This document shows, piece by piece, positions 41,462 to 51,099 of a stretch of DNA of 64,000 nt (the stretch's first letter is position 1; each line of letters starts with the position of its first letter). The notes below the pieces were generated by a model. That model worked only from the letters and a program-made list of their open reading frames with translations. It searched no databases and was not told the origin of the DNA. Made by a program: the position numbers and the translations under genes. The stretch comes from Pseudomonas karstica (GTDB taxonomy: Bacteria > Pseudomonadota > Gammaproteobacteria > Pseudomonadales > Pseudomonadaceae). The DNA lies in the NCBI RefSeq assembly GCF_009707515.1, contig NZ_WLYI01000008.1, positions 1 to 64,000 on the forward strand, written 5' to 3'.

Positions 41462-43384
41462 ATGAGTATTTTTAGCCACTTCCAACAACGTTTCGAGTCC
41501 ACACGCCAGGAAGAACTCACGCTTCAAGAGTACCTCGACCTTTGCAAGGAGGATCGTGGCGCCTACGCCTCGGCCGCCGAAAGGTTGCTATTGGCGATTG
41601 GTGAACCCGAGCTCTTGGACACCTCCACCACGTCGAGGCTGTCGCGAATCTTCTCCAACAAAGTGATCCGCCGTTATCCGGCCTTTGAAGACTTCCATGG
41701 CATGGAAGAATGCATCGATCAGATCGTCTCTTACTTCCGCCACGCCGCGCAGGGCCTGGAAGAGAAGAAACAGATCCTTTACCTGCTCGGCCCCGTCGGC
41801 GGCGGTAAATCGTCCCTGGCCGAAAAGCTCAAGCAACTGATCGAAAAGGTGCCCTTCTACGCCATCAAGGGCTCACCGGTCTTCGAATCGCCTTTGGGAC
41901 TGTTCAACGCCACCGAAGATGGCGCGATCCTCGAAGAGGATTTCGGCATCCCCAGGCGTTACCTCAACACCATCATGTCGCCTTGGGCCACCAAGCGCCT
42001 GGCCGAGTTTGGCGGGGACATCAGCCAGTTCCGCGTAGTAAAGCTCTACCCATCGATCCTCAATCAGATTGCGGTGGCCAAGACCGAGCCTGGCGACGAG
42101 AACAACCAGGACATCTCGGCGCTGGTGGGCAAGGTCGATATTCGCAAGCTGGAAGAGTTCCCGCAGAACGACGCCGACGCCTACAGCTATTCGGGCGCGC
42201 TGTGCCGGGCCAACCAGGGCCTGATGGAGTTCGTGGAGATGTTCAAGGCACCGATCAAGGTGCTGCACCCGTTGCTGACAGCCACCCAGGAAGGCAACTA
42301 CAACAGCACCGAAGGTCTTGGTGCGATTCCCTACACTGGGATTCTGCTGGCTCACTCCAACGAATCGGAATGGCACACCTTCCGTAACAACAAGAACAAC
42401 GAAGCCTTCATCGATCGGATCTACATCGTCAAAGTGCCGTACTGCCTGCGGGTCAGTGATGAAATCAAAATCTATGACAAGTTGCTGTTCAACAGCTCCC
42501 TGGCCAAGGCCCATTGCGCGCCCGACACCCTGAAGATGCTCGCGCAGTTCACCGTGCTGTCGCGGCTCAAGGAGCCGGAAAACTCCAACATCTATTCAAA
42601 AATGCGTGTGTATGACGGGGAGAACCTCAAGGACACAGATCCCAAGGCCAAGTCGATCCAGGAATATCGCGACACGGCGGGTGTCGATGAGGGCATGAAT
42701 GGCCTGTCGACCCGCTTTGCGTTCAAGATCCTTTCCAAAGTCTTCAACTTCGACCCGCACGAGATCGCCGCCAACCCGGTGCATTTGCTCTACGTATTGG
42801 AACAGCAGATCGAACAAGAACAGTTCCAGGCCGAAATCCGCGAGCGCTACCTACGCTTCCTCAAGGAATACCTGGCGCCGCGCTACATCGAGTTCATCGG
42901 CAAGGAAATCCAGACCGCCTACCTGGAGTCCTACAGCGAATACGGCCAGAACATCTTCGACCGCTACGTGCTGTACGCAGACTTCTGGATCCAGGACCAG
43001 GAATACCGCGATCCGGAAACCGGCGAAATACTCAACCGCGTAGCCCTCAATGAGGAACTGGAGAAAATCGAAAAACCGGCTGGCATCAGCAATCCGAAGG
43101 ATTTCCGCAACGAAATCGTCAACTTCGTACTGCGCGCCCGGGCCAACAACAACGGCAAAAACCCTACCTGGCTCAGCTACGAGAAGCTGCGGGTGGTCAT
43201 TGAGAAGAAAATGTTCTCCAACACCGAGGATCTGCTGCCGGTCATCAGCTTCAACGCCAAGGCCAGCAAGGAGGATCAGCAAAAACATAACGACTTCGTC
43301 ACACGAATGGTCGAGCGTGGCTACACCGACAAACAGGTACGACTTCTTTCGGAATGGTACCTGCGGGTCCGGAAATCGCAGTGA
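41462..43384 (+). CDS. prkA: PrkA family serine protein kinase (YeaG)
   Basis: Cytoplasmic AAA+-linked protein kinase of stress and stationary phase. The 640-residue protein has an N-terminal AAA domain with Walker A LLGPVGGGKSS (about residues 106-116) and a C-terminal PrkA kinase-like domain. The ATG at 41462 gives the family length; the frame is open 26 codons upstream. It is the first gene of the conserved prkA-yeaH-spoVR trio. Confidence 0.94.
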   Translation: MSIFSHFQQRFESTRQEELTLQEYLDLCKEDRGAYASAAERLLLAIGEPELLDTSTTSRLSRIFSNKVIRRYPAFEDFHGMEECIDQIVSYFRHAAQGLEEKKQILYLLGPVGGGKSSLAEKLKQLIEKVPFYAIKGSPVFESPLGLFNATEDGAILEEDFGIPRRYLNTIMSPWATKRLAEFGGDISQFRVVKLYPSILNQIAVAKTEPGDENNQDISALVGKVDIRKLEEFPQNDADAYSYSGALCRANQGLMEFVEMFKAPIKVLHPLLTATQEGNYNSTEGLGAIPYTGILLAHSNESEWHTFRNNKNNEAFIDRIYIVKVPYCLRVSDEIKIYDKLLFNSSLAKAHCAPDTLKMLAQFTVLSRLKEPENSNIYSKMRVYDGENLKDTDPKAKSIQEYRDTAGVDEGMNGLSTRFAFKILSKVFNFDPHEIAANPVHLLYVLEQQIEQEQFQAEIRERYLRFLKEYLAPRYIEFIGKEIQTAYLESYSEYGQNIFDRYVLYADFWIQDQEYRDPETGEILNRVALNEELEKIEKPAGISNPKDFRNEIVNFVLRARANNNGKNPTWLSYEKLRVVIEKKMFSNTEDLLPVISFNAKASKEDQQKHNDFVTRMVERGYTDKQVRLLSEWYLRVRKSQ

Positions 43385-43391
43385 GAGAAGC

Positions 43392-43494
43392 AGCTGCAAG
43401 CTTCTAGCTACAAGCTGCAAGGGAAAAGCCGCTGAACCGGTCGTTTCAGAGTTAGGGGCTTTTACTTGCTGCTTGCAGCTTACGACTTGAAGCT
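43392..43494. repeat. REPIN-like inverted repeat between prkA and yeaH
   Basis: AGCTGCAAGCTTCTAGCTAC...GGGAAAAGCC on the left is inverted on the right as GGCTTTTACTTGC...CTTGAAGCT, with a 27-bp spacer. It occupies nearly the whole 125-bp gap and may tune the relative expression of prkA and yeaH. Its arms resemble the inverted repeat at 4446-4491. Confidence 0.75.
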
Positions 43495-43509
43495 CCCCGG
43501 AGGGGCCCC

Positions 43510-44781
43510 ATGAGCTATGTGATCGACCGACGTCTCAATGGCAAGAACAAGAGCACGGTAAACCGCCAGCGTTTCCTGCGGCGTTACCGTGACCACATCA
43601 AAAAGGCTGTCGAAGAGGCTGTCAGCCGCCGTTCCATTACTGACATGGAACACGGCGAACAGATCAGCATTCCCGGACGGGACATCGATGAGCCGGTGCT
43701 GCACCATGGCCAGGGCGGCAAACAGACTGTCGTTCACCCAGGAAACAAGGAATTCACCAGCGGCGAACATATCCAGCGCCCCCAGGGCGGTGCTGGCGGC
43801 AAAGGGCCTGGCAAGGCCGGCAACTCCGGCGAAGGCATGGACGAGTTCGTCTTCCAGATCACGCAGGAAGAATTCCTCGAGTTCATGTTCGAGGACCTGG
43901 AACTGCCCAACCTGGTCAAACGCAACCTGACCGGCACCGATACCTTCAAGACTGTACGCGCCGGGATCAGCAACGAGGGCAATCCGTCACGGATCAACAT
44001 CATCCGCACCTTGCGCTCGGCCCATGCCCGGCGCATCGCCTTGTCCGGCAGCAGCCGTGCCAAATTGAGGGAAGCCAAGGCTGAACTGGAGCGCCTTAAG
44101 CGTGAAGAACCGGATAATTTCGGCGATATTCAAGAACTCGAGGCGCAAATAACCAAGCTCAGTGCGAGGATTCATCGGGTGCCGTTCCTCGATACCTTCG
44201 ATTTGAAGTACAACCTGCTGGTCAAGCAACCCAATCCCAGCTCCAAAGCGGTGATGTTCTGCCTGATGGATGTGTCCGGCTCAATGACCCAGGCCACCAA
44301 GGACATCGCCAAGCGCTTCTTCATCCTGCTGTACCTGTTTCTCAAGCGTAACTACGACAAGATTGACGTGGTATTTATTCGCCACCACACCAGCGCCCGG
44401 GAAGTCGACGAAGAAGAGTTCTTCTACTCACGGGAGACCGGCGGCACCATTGTTTCCAGCGCCTTGAAACTGATGCAGGAGATCATGGCCGAACGCTATC
44501 CAGCCAACGAATGGAATATCTACGCCGCCCAGGCCTCCGACGGTGACAACTGGAACGACGACTCACCGATCTGCCGCGACATCCTGATCAACCAGATCAT
44601 GCCATTCGTGCAGTACTACACTTATGTGGAAATCACCCCCCGCGAGCACCAAGCCCTGTGGTTCGAATACGAGCAGATCGGCGAAACCTTCGCTGACACC
44701 TTCGCCCAGCAGCAACTGGTCTCGGCCGGCGATATTTACCCGGTCTTCCGTGAACTCTTCCAGCGCAGGTTAGTGACATGA
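43510..44781 (+). CDS. yeaH: YeaH/YhbH family protein (DUF444)
   Basis: Protein of unknown biochemical role, 423 residues, always found with PrkA and SpoVR. The N-terminus has the family start [21 protein letters not shown] von Willebrand A-like domain in the C-terminal half carries the metal site DVSGSMTQ. A coiled-coil segment (about 178-220) lies between. Its stop overlaps the spoVR start by 4 bp. Confidence 0.93.
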   Translation: MSYVIDRRLNGKNKSTVNRQRFLRRYRDHIKKAVEEAVSRRSITDMEHGEQISIPGRDIDEPVLHHGQGGKQTVVHPGNKEFTSGEHIQRPQGGAGGKGPGKAGNSGEGMDEFVFQITQEEFLEFMFEDLELPNLVKRNLTGTDTFKTVRAGISNEGNPSRINIIRTLRSAHARRIALSGSSRAKLREAKAELERLKREEPDNFGDIQELEAQITKLSARIHRVPFLDTFDLKYNLLVKQPNPSSKAVMFCLMDVSGSMTQATKDIAKRFFILLYLFLKRNYDKIDVVFIRHHTSAREVDEEEFFYSRETGGTIVSSALKLMQEIMAERYPANEWNIYAAQASDGDNWNDDSPICRDILINQIMPFVQYYTYVEITPREHQALWFEYEQIGETFADTFAQQQLVSAGDIYPVFRELFQRRLVT

Positions 44782-46340
44782 CCGCCAAAGAGCATAAGCG
44801 CCAACCCATTTCCACGGGGTCCGAATGGACCTTCGAATTGATCCAGGCCTATGACCGGGAAATAAGCCGCATCGCGGCCGGATATGCCCTGGATACCTAC
44901 CCCAACCAGATCGAGGTGATCACCGCCGAACAAATGATGGACGCCTACGCCTCGGTAGGTATGCCCCTGGGTTACCACCACTGGTCCTACGGCAAACATT
45001 TCCTGAGCACTGAAAAGTCCTATAGCCGGGGCCAGATGGGCCTGGCCTACGAAATCGTCATCAATTCCGACCCGTGCATTGCCTACCTGATGGAGGAAAA
45101 CACCATCTGCATGCAGGCGCTGGTGGTGGCTCATGCCTGCTACGGACATAACAGTTTTTTCAAGGGCAACTACCTGTTCCGCACCTGGACCGACGCCAGT
45201 TCAATCATCGACTACCTGGTGTTTGCCAAGCAGTACATCATGCAATGCGAGGAACGCCATGGCATCGATGCAGTGGAAGACCTGCTGGACTCCTGCCATG
45301 CCCTGATGAATTACGGGGTCGACCGTTACAAGCGTCCTTATCCGATTTCGGCTGAAGAAGAACGGCTGCGCCAGACAGAGCGTGAAGAACATCTGCAAAA
45401 GCAGATCAACGACCTGTGGCGCACGATCCCCAAACGCGCCGATAAAAACAGCGACAAGGACAATGCACGCTTCCCCGTCGAACCCCAGGAAAACATCCTG
45501 TACTTCATCGAAAAACACGCGCCGTTGCTAGAGCCGTGGCAGCGGGAAATCGTGCGGATCGTGCGCAAGATCGCCCAGTACTTTTATCCACAACGCCAGA
45601 CCCAGGTGATGAACGAAGGTTGGGCGACGTTCTGGCACTACACGCTGATGAACGACCTTTACGACGAAGGGCTGGTCACCGACGGCTTCATGATGGAGTT
45701 CCTCACCTCCCATACCAGCGTGGTCTTTCAACCCGGTTTCGACAGCCCCTATTACAACGGCATCAACCCCTACGCCCTGGGATTTGCCATGTACAGGGAC
45801 ATTCGCCGCATGTGCGAACACCCCACCGATGAGGACCGCCGCTGGTTTCCGGACATCGCCGGCAGCGACTGGCTGTCGACCATCAAGTTCGCCATGAGCA
45901 GCTTCAAGGACGAGAGTTTCATCCTGCAGTACCTGTCACCCCAGGTGATTCGCGACCTCAAGCTGTTCAGCATCATGGATGACGACCTCAAGGACGACCT
46001 GCTGGTGCCGGCCATTCATGATGAACCTGGCTACCGCACCATCCGCGAAACCCTCGCCGCGCAGTACAACCTGGGTAATCGCGAGCCCAACGTGCAGATC
46101 TATAGCATTGATGTACGCGGGGATCGCTCGCTGACCTTGCGCCACCAGCAACACGACCGCAAACCCCTGGGAGACTCCACGGACGAGGTCCTCAAACACT
46201 TGCACAGGCTGTGGGGCTTCGACATCCACCTGGAAACGCTGCAAGGCGACCAGATCATGAAAACCCAGCATGTGCCGCCCCGTGGCGAACACAACGACAA
46301 CGATTACGGCCGCCTGGACCTGTCCGTGGTTCATCTCTGA
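44778..46340 (+). CDS. spoVR: SpoVR family protein (YcgB)
   Basis: Protein of unknown biochemical role, 520 residues, named after the Bacillus spore-cortex gene but widespread in non-sporulating bacteria. Family landmarks are [33 protein letters not shown] and NPYALGF. The HEGWA-like NEGWATFWH looks like a possible metal-binding site. It is coupled to yeaH (ATGA). Confidence 0.93.
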   Translation: MTAKEHKRQPISTGSEWTFELIQAYDREISRIAAGYALDTYPNQIEVITAEQMMDAYASVGMPLGYHHWSYGKHFLSTEKSYSRGQMGLAYEIVINSDPCIAYLMEENTICMQALVVAHACYGHNSFFKGNYLFRTWTDASSIIDYLVFAKQYIMQCEERHGIDAVEDLLDSCHALMNYGVDRYKRPYPISAEEERLRQTEREEHLQKQINDLWRTIPKRADKNSDKDNARFPVEPQENILYFIEKHAPLLEPWQREIVRIVRKIAQYFYPQRQTQVMNEGWATFWHYTLMNDLYDEGLVTDGFMMEFLTSHTSVVFQPGFDSPYYNGINPYALGFAMYRDIRRMCEHPTDEDRRWFPDIAGSDWLSTIKFAMSSFKDESFILQYLSPQVIRDLKLFSIMDDDLKDDLLVPAIHDEPGYRTIRETLAAQYNLGNREPNVQIYSIDVRGDRSLTLRHQQHDRKPLGDSTDEVLKHLHRLWGFDIHLETLQGDQIMKTQHVPPRGEHNDNDYGRLDLSVVHL

Positions 46341-46346
46341 AACGGC

Positions 46347-46402
46347 AAAGCCTCCATTGGCGAGGCGCAGGCGTTATCCTGTGCCGCTATTGGAGGCTTT
46401 TT
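46347..46402 (+). promoter_or_regulatory. Terminator-like hairpin that buries the cca ribosome binding site
   Basis: AAAGCCTCCA (46347-46356) and TGGAGGCTTT (46391-46400) are perfectly complementary over 10 bp, with a 34-nt loop and a TTTTT tract (46398-46402) just before the cca ATG at 46404. The GGAGG ribosome binding site is inside the right arm. It can be both the spoVR terminator and a brake on cca translation. Confidence 0.7.
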
Positions 46403-46403
46403 C

Positions 46404-47633
46404 ATGCAAATCTATAAAGTCGGCGGCGCGGTGCGTGACCGCCTGCTGGGTATTCCCGTTACCGATATCGATCGCGTCGTCGTCGGCGCGACCACCGAAG
46501 AAATGCTCGCCCAGGGCTTTCGCCCGGTAGGTGCTGACTTTCCGGTATTCCTGCATCCCAAGACAGGCGAGGAATACGCCCTCGCCCGTACCGAGCGCAA
46601 AAGCGGTCGTGGTTATGGTGGCTTTGTCTTTCATGCCAGCCCGGATGTCACGCTCGAAGAAGACCTGATCCGCCGCGACCTGACCATCAACGCCATGGCC
46701 GAGGATGACGATGGCAACTTGACCGACCCCTATCACGGCCAGCGCGACCTGGAAGCCCGCCTTCTGCGTCATGTTTCCCTCGCATTCGCCGAAGATCCCC
46801 TCCGAGTTTTGCGTGTTGCCCGCTTCGCCGCCCGTTACGCGAGCCTTGGCTTTAGCGTGGCGCCCGAGACACTGGAATTGATGCGCCAACTCAGTGAATC
46901 CGGCGAGCTGGAAGCTTTGACGCCGGAACGCAGTTGGAAGGAAATTTCCCGAGCATTAATGGAAGATCAGCCTCAGGTATTTATCCAGGTGCTGCGAGAC
47001 TGTGGCGCACTGAACACCCTGATGCCAGAAGTTGATGCCCTGTTTGGTGTGCCGCAACCCGCAGCCCATCACCCCGAGATCGATACCGGCGTGCACACCT
47101 TGAGCGTATTGGAGCAGGCCGCTCGGCACGCCCAACCCTTGACGGTACGCTGGGCCTGCCTGCTGCACGATCTGGGCAAAGGCCTGACACCTGTGGATAA
47201 GTTACCGCAGCATATTGCCCACGAACACAGAGGTTTACGGCTGATCAAGGCGGTCAATGAGCGCTTCAAGGTGCCAAGGGATTGCCAGGAACTGGCACTG
47301 CTGGTGGGTGAATATCATACCCATGGCCACCGGGCCCTGGAGCTGAAACCCTCGACTTTGCTGGAGTTGCTGCAAAGTTTTGACATCTACCGGCGCCCGC
47401 AACGTTTTGAAGAATTTGTGGTGGCCTGCGAAATGGACGCCCGGGGCCGCAAAGGGCTTGAGCAAAGAAGTTATCCACAAGCAGATTATTTACGCGGGGC
47501 GGCACTGGCGGCACGAGGCGTGGCGGTCGCGCCGTTGCTGGAGCAGGGATTCAAGGGCCCCGAGCTGGGAGAGGCACTCAAGCGCGAGCGGCTCAAGGCG
47601 CTGAAAGCCTACAAGGAACAACACGCCCTGTAG
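46404..47633 (+). CDS. cca: Multifunctional CCA tRNA nucleotidyltransferase
   Basis: Adds or repairs the 3' CCA of tRNAs. The 409-residue class II enzyme has [10 protein letters not shown] (6-15) with the DxD pair in DIDRVVVG, the [10 protein letters not shown] block, and a C-terminal HD phosphohydrolase domain (HDLGKG), the long form of gammaproteobacteria. Its ribosome binding site is GGAGG, eight bases before the ATG, inside a hairpin. Confidence 0.96.
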   Translation: MQIYKVGGAVRDRLLGIPVTDIDRVVVGATTEEMLAQGFRPVGADFPVFLHPKTGEEYALARTERKSGRGYGGFVFHASPDVTLEEDLIRRDLTINAMAEDDDGNLTDPYHGQRDLEARLLRHVSLAFAEDPLRVLRVARFAARYASLGFSVAPETLELMRQLSESGELEALTPERSWKEISRALMEDQPQVFIQVLRDCGALNTLMPEVDALFGVPQPAAHHPEIDTGVHTLSVLEQAARHAQPLTVRWACLLHDLGKGLTPVDKLPQHIAHEHRGLRLIKAVNERFKVPRDCQELALLVGEYHTHGHRALELKPSTLLELLQSFDIYRRPQRFEEFVVACEMDARGRKGLEQRSYPQADYLRGAALAARGVAVAPLLEQGFKGPELGEALKRERLKALKAYKEQHAL

Positions 47634-47654
47634 GAGCCAAGGGCCGCCTCGCCC

Positions 47655-48173
47655 TTACGAGAGCATATCCGGTGTCAATTGTTGGTCACGCCATTCAAAC
47701 GCGACTGGGGCCAATACCTGGTCGATTTGCGCGTCCCGCCACAACGCGGCGAACGTCTTGCCCGCTTCAGGGTGTGTCCGATCCGGTGCCATCAACGACA
47801 ACGGCCAGAGCACAAAGGCATTTTTCAGGATCTCGGCCCGAGGCAATACCAGGCCATCGAAGTTACCCACCAGTTCGCCATACAACAGCACGTCGATATC
47901 CAGCGGCAAACCCTTGCGATCCGGTGCATAACGGCCATTGTCGGCCTCGATGAATTTAAGCCGGCGGTCCAACTCCATCAGCGGCAAATCGGTATACGCC
48001 GACACAACCAGGTTGAAGAACGGTCCGCTCTTGATCCCCACCGGCTGGCTCTCGAACACCGCCGAACAACGCACATCCGTCAAAAAGCCCGCCAGCGCAT
48101 CAAGGCCGGCGCACAAATGGGTCTCGCGCTCGATGTTGCTGCCAAGACCGAGATAAACCTGAGTCAGCGACAT
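47655..48173 (-). CDS. folK: 2-amino-4-hydroxy-6-hydroxymethyldihydropteridine pyrophosphokinase
   Basis: Activates the pterin for folate synthesis by transferring pyrophosphate from ATP. The 172-residue protein begins VYLGLGSNIERE and carries the signature RKGLPLDIDVLLYG with the metal-binding DxD. It overlaps folB by 10 bp. Confidence 0.95.
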   Translation of the reverse strand: MSLTQVYLGLGSNIERETHLCAGLDALAGFLTDVRCSAVFESQPVGIKSGPFFNLVVSAYTDLPLMELDRRLKFIEADNGRYAPDRKGLPLDIDVLLYGELVGNFDGLVLPRAEILKNAFVLWPLSLMAPDRTHPEAGKTFAALWRDAQIDQVLAPVAFEWRDQQLTPDMLS

Positions 48174-48517
48174 CCGCGCTCAATCTCCACGCCCACGCCT
48201 TTGGCGGCCGGGACCGCACCAGGCTTGGTCAGCTTGAGGTGCAGCCAGGGAACCTGGAATTCACTCATCAGCACTTCGGCCAGGCGCTCGGCAAAGGTCT
48301 CCACCAGTTGGAACTGTGCCTGCTCGGCAAATGCCTGGATGCGCGCGCAAACACAGGCGTAGTCCAACGCCAGGGTCAGATCGTCACCGGCCGCGGCCGG
48401 ACGGTTGTCCCAGGCGAAGCTCAGGTCCAGGCGCAGGCATTGCCGGATCCCGCGCTCCCAGTCGTAGGCCCCGATCACGGTGTCGACTTCCAGGCCTTCG
48501 ATAAACACTCTGTCCAA
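48164..48517 (-). CDS. folB: Dihydroneopterin aldolase
   Basis: Produces 6-hydroxymethyl-dihydropterin, the substrate of FolK. The 117-residue protein begins [20 protein letters not shown], and the first codon is TTG at 48517 with GGAG eight bases upstream. A longer frame from 48541 lacks such support. Conserved are the tunnelling-fold Glu and Lys ([17 protein letters not shown]). It is followed directly by folK. Confidence 0.93.
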   Translation of the reverse strand: MDRVFIEGLEVDTVIGAYDWERGIRQCLRLDLSFAWDNRPAAAGDDLTLALDYACVCARIQAFAEQAQFQLVETFAERLAEVLMSEFQVPWLHLKLTKPGAVPAAKGVGVEIERGCR

Positions 48518-48591
48518 GCACTCTTCTCCGCAGCACGACAAGGGCGCAATGCCCCGTTAGAATCAGGGCGTCCTCGCCCGGAATAGTTAGC

Positions 48592-49161
48592 ATGTTTTGG
48601 TTACTGGCGACTCTCGCCTACCTGCTCGGCTCTCTGTCCTTCGCCATTTTGCTCAGCCGCCTGACGGGAAACCCCGATCCGCGAATGAGTGGCTCAGGCA
48701 ATGCCGGTGCCACCAACATGTTGCGCCTGGCTGGCAAGAAGCTTGCCGTACTCACGCTGTTCGGCGATGCCTGCAAAGGCCTGTTGCCGGTACTGATCGC
48801 CAGTCTCGCGGGCCTTTCCCTGCAACAACAGGCCTGGATCGGTGTCTGCGCAGTCCTCGGCCATCTGTTTCCGCTTTACTTTCGTTTTCGCGGCGGCAAG
48901 GGCGTCGCCACGGCCGCTGGCATGCTGTTGGGAATCTACCCCCCCGCAGCACTGCTGGCCATCATCGCCTGGCTGCTGACGTTCTCCCTGACCCGCACCA
49001 GTTCCCTGGCCGCCTTGATCGCCACGCCACTGACCCTGCCATTACTGGCTTGGCAGGAACCGGCGGCGCTGGTGCCGATGAGCGTGCTGACACTGCTGAT
49101 CGTCTGGCGACACCGCGGCAATTTACGCGACCTGTTTGCCGGGCGCGAACGACATTTTTAA
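48592..49161 (+). CDS. plsY: Glycerol-3-phosphate acyltransferase PlsY
   Basis: Inner-membrane enzyme that transfers the acyl group from acyl-phosphate to glycerol-3-phosphate, the first step of phospholipid synthesis. The 189-residue protein has about five membrane helices, the motif [12 protein letters not shown] (34-45) and FRGGKGVAT. It is divergent from folB. Confidence 0.95.
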   Translation: MFWLLATLAYLLGSLSFAILLSRLTGNPDPRMSGSGNAGATNMLRLAGKKLAVLTLFGDACKGLLPVLIASLAGLSLQQQAWIGVCAVLGHLFPLYFRFRGGKGVATAAGMLLGIYPPAALLAIIAWLLTFSLTRTSSLAALIATPLTLPLLAWQEPAALVPMSVLTLLIVWRHRGNLRDLFAGRERHF

Positions 49162-49196
49162 ATGCGCCCGCTGAAACCGGGGCATATTCACCCCCA

Positions 49197-50222
49197 CTAC
49201 AATGGCGGCAACTGCTCCATCGGCCAGCGTGCCTGCACACTGATTGCCAGGCCTTCCTGCTGCCCGGCCTGCAAACGCTGGCAACCGGCAAAGGCGATCA
49301 TCGCGCCGTTATCGGTGCAGAACTCAGGGCGCGCATAAAATACATCGCCCTGCATATCACCCAGCATTTTCTCCAACGAAGTGCGCAACGCCTTGTTGGC
49401 GCTGACCCCCCCGGCAATTACCAGACGCTTCATGCCCGCCTGTTTCAGGGCTCGCTTGCATTTGATGGTCAAAGTCTCCACCACGGCCTGCTGGAACGCC
49501 AGCGAGATGTCGCAACGGGCTTGCTCACTGTCGTCCCCGGCATTGACGCTCTGCTGCCAGGTATTGAGGGCGAAGGTTTTCAAGCCACTGAAACTGAACA
49601 TCAGGCCCGGCCGATCACACATAGGACGCGGGAACACGAAACGCCCTGCAACCCCTTTCTCCGCCAGGCGCGCGATTTCCGGACCTCCCGGATAATTGAG
49701 GCCCATCATCTTCGCGGTCTTGTCGAATGCTTCACCTGCGGCATCGTCCAGGGTTTCACCCAGAAGGGTGTACTGACCGATTCCGTCGACCTGAACCAAC
49801 TGCGTATGCCCCCCCGACACCAACAAAGCGACGAACGGGAACCCTGGCGGGTTTTCTTCCAACATCGGCGCCAGTAAATGGCCCTCCATATGGTGCACAC
49901 CCAGGGCCGGAATGCCCCAGGCAAAAGCCAGCGCCTGGGCGCAGGAAGCCCCAACCAGCAGGGCTCCGACCAACCCAGGGCCAGCGGTGTAGGCAATGGC
50001 GTCAATCTCGGTCGGCACACAGCCGGCCTCGTCCAATACCTGGCGAATCAATGGCAACATCCGTTTGACGTGATCACGGCTGGCCAGCTCAGGCACCACG
50101 CCGCCATAGGCACGGTGCAGGTCGATCTGGCTGAACAGTGCATCGGCCAACAGCCCGCGTTCACTGTCGTAAAGTGCGACACCGGTTTCGTCGCAAGAGG
50201 TTTCTAATCCCAGTACTAGCAT
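49197..50222 (-). CDS. tsaD: tRNA N6-threonylcarbamoyladenosine transferase subunit TsaD
   Basis: Catalytic subunit for the t6A37 modification of ANN-decoding tRNAs. The 341-residue ASKHA-fold protein has [16 protein letters not shown] at the N-terminus and the iron-binding histidines H111 and H115 (HHMEGH). Conserved ends [10 protein letters not shown] are present. It is divergent from rpsU. Confidence 0.96.
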   Translation of the reverse strand: MLVLGLETSCDETGVALYDSERGLLADALFSQIDLHRAYGGVVPELASRDHVKRMLPLIRQVLDEAGCVPTEIDAIAYTAGPGLVGALLVGASCAQALAFAWGIPALGVHHMEGHLLAPMLEENPPGFPFVALLVSGGHTQLVQVDGIGQYTLLGETLDDAAGEAFDKTAKMMGLNYPGGPEIARLAEKGVAGRFVFPRPMCDRPGLMFSFSGLKTFALNTWQQSVNAGDDSEQARCDISLAFQQAVVETLTIKCKRALKQAGMKRLVIAGGVSANKALRTSLEKMLGDMQGDVFYARPEFCTDNGAMIAFAGCQRLQAGQQEGLAISVQARWPMEQLPPL

Positions 50223-50309
50223 GGGTTTGCGCCTTGTAGAGGCTGAATTCGAAGGCGCGCATAATAGTCGCCACTCCCGCCCCCTACCAGCGGTTTTCGA
50301 TCAGAGGCT

Positions 50310-50338
50310 TTGCATTCCGGACGATGAGGGGTTAACAT
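50310..50338 (+). promoter_or_regulatory. Probable rpsU promoter
   Basis: TTGCAT (50310-50315) and TAACAT (50333-50338) are separated by exactly 17 bp, about 87 bp before rpsU. It should drive the macromolecular-synthesis operon rpsU-dnaG-rpoD. Confidence 0.55.
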
Positions 50339-50424
50339 CCGCAACCCTTAAAAACCGACGACCTCAGCCGTGAATTGTTTGCGACGAGAACGTTGATCCC
50401 GGTAATGAAAGAAGGTAGCTCTGG

Positions 50425-50640
50425 ATGCCAGCCGTCAAAGTAAAAGAGAACGAACCCTTCGACGTAGCTCTGCGTCGTTTCAAGCGCTCCTGCGAAAAAG
50501 CCGGTGTTCTGGCTGAAGTTCGTAGCCGCGAATTTTACGAGAAGCCAACTTCTGAGCGTAAGCGTAAAGCAGCAGCCGCTGTTAAGCGTCACGCCAAGAA
50601 AGTTCAGCGCGAGCAGCGCCGCGCCGTTCGTCTGTACTAA
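50425..50640 (+). CDS. rpsU: 30S ribosomal protein S21
   Basis: Small basic protein needed for initiation with leadered mRNAs. The 71-residue sequence begins [20 protein letters not shown] and ends in a run of basic residues, as in all gammaproteobacterial S21. GAAGGTAG lies before the ATG. First gene of the rpsU-dnaG-rpoD cluster. Confidence 0.98.
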
Positions 50641-51099
50641 TACACAGACGTTCGTAGCAAGCTTCTGCCAAGCCCGGCCCTCAGCCGGGCTGTTGGCATT
50701 TGCGGATATCGCTTGATGCTTCAACTGTCAAAGCCGCACACGCGACCCAGACAAACCGCTTCACACGTCAGACCTGGCTCTTTTGCCAGCGGTGCACGTC
50801 TCTTCTGACGAGCCTAACAAGGCTACTGACGAGCACACTTATTCTTTGAACAGGCGATCACAAGGTCGACTGTGCCCACAAATGAGCGTCCGAGGCCCGT
50901 ATTGGCCGAAACCGGACGCCAGGGCGATACTTTCAAATACGTCGAAGACTGATTGGAACTAACGTCAGTGAATGCTCGACAGATACACTTCCCGACAGCC
51001 CAAGCAGACGATTGATGATCGAGCCGCCCGATAAGCGCGCCTTGCGCACTTCGACCGCCGCGCCGGGCCCAATTTACGCGCAGTGATGACGAGAACGCC
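50641..51099. other. rpsU-dnaG spacer without a gene
   Basis: This 459-bp spacer holds a GC-rich hairpin, AGCCCGG/CCGGGCT (about 50671-50691), 30 bp after rpsU and without a T-run. A partial terminator here would let S21 exceed primase. No reading frame in the rest resembles a known protein; in PAO1 a small YqeY-like gene lies at this place (from memory), and no trace of it is seen here. Confidence 0.6.

Noticed and set aside
50671..50691. Intrinsic terminator after rpsU
   Set aside because: The hairpin is strong but lacks a T-run, so it is noted only inside the spacer entry.
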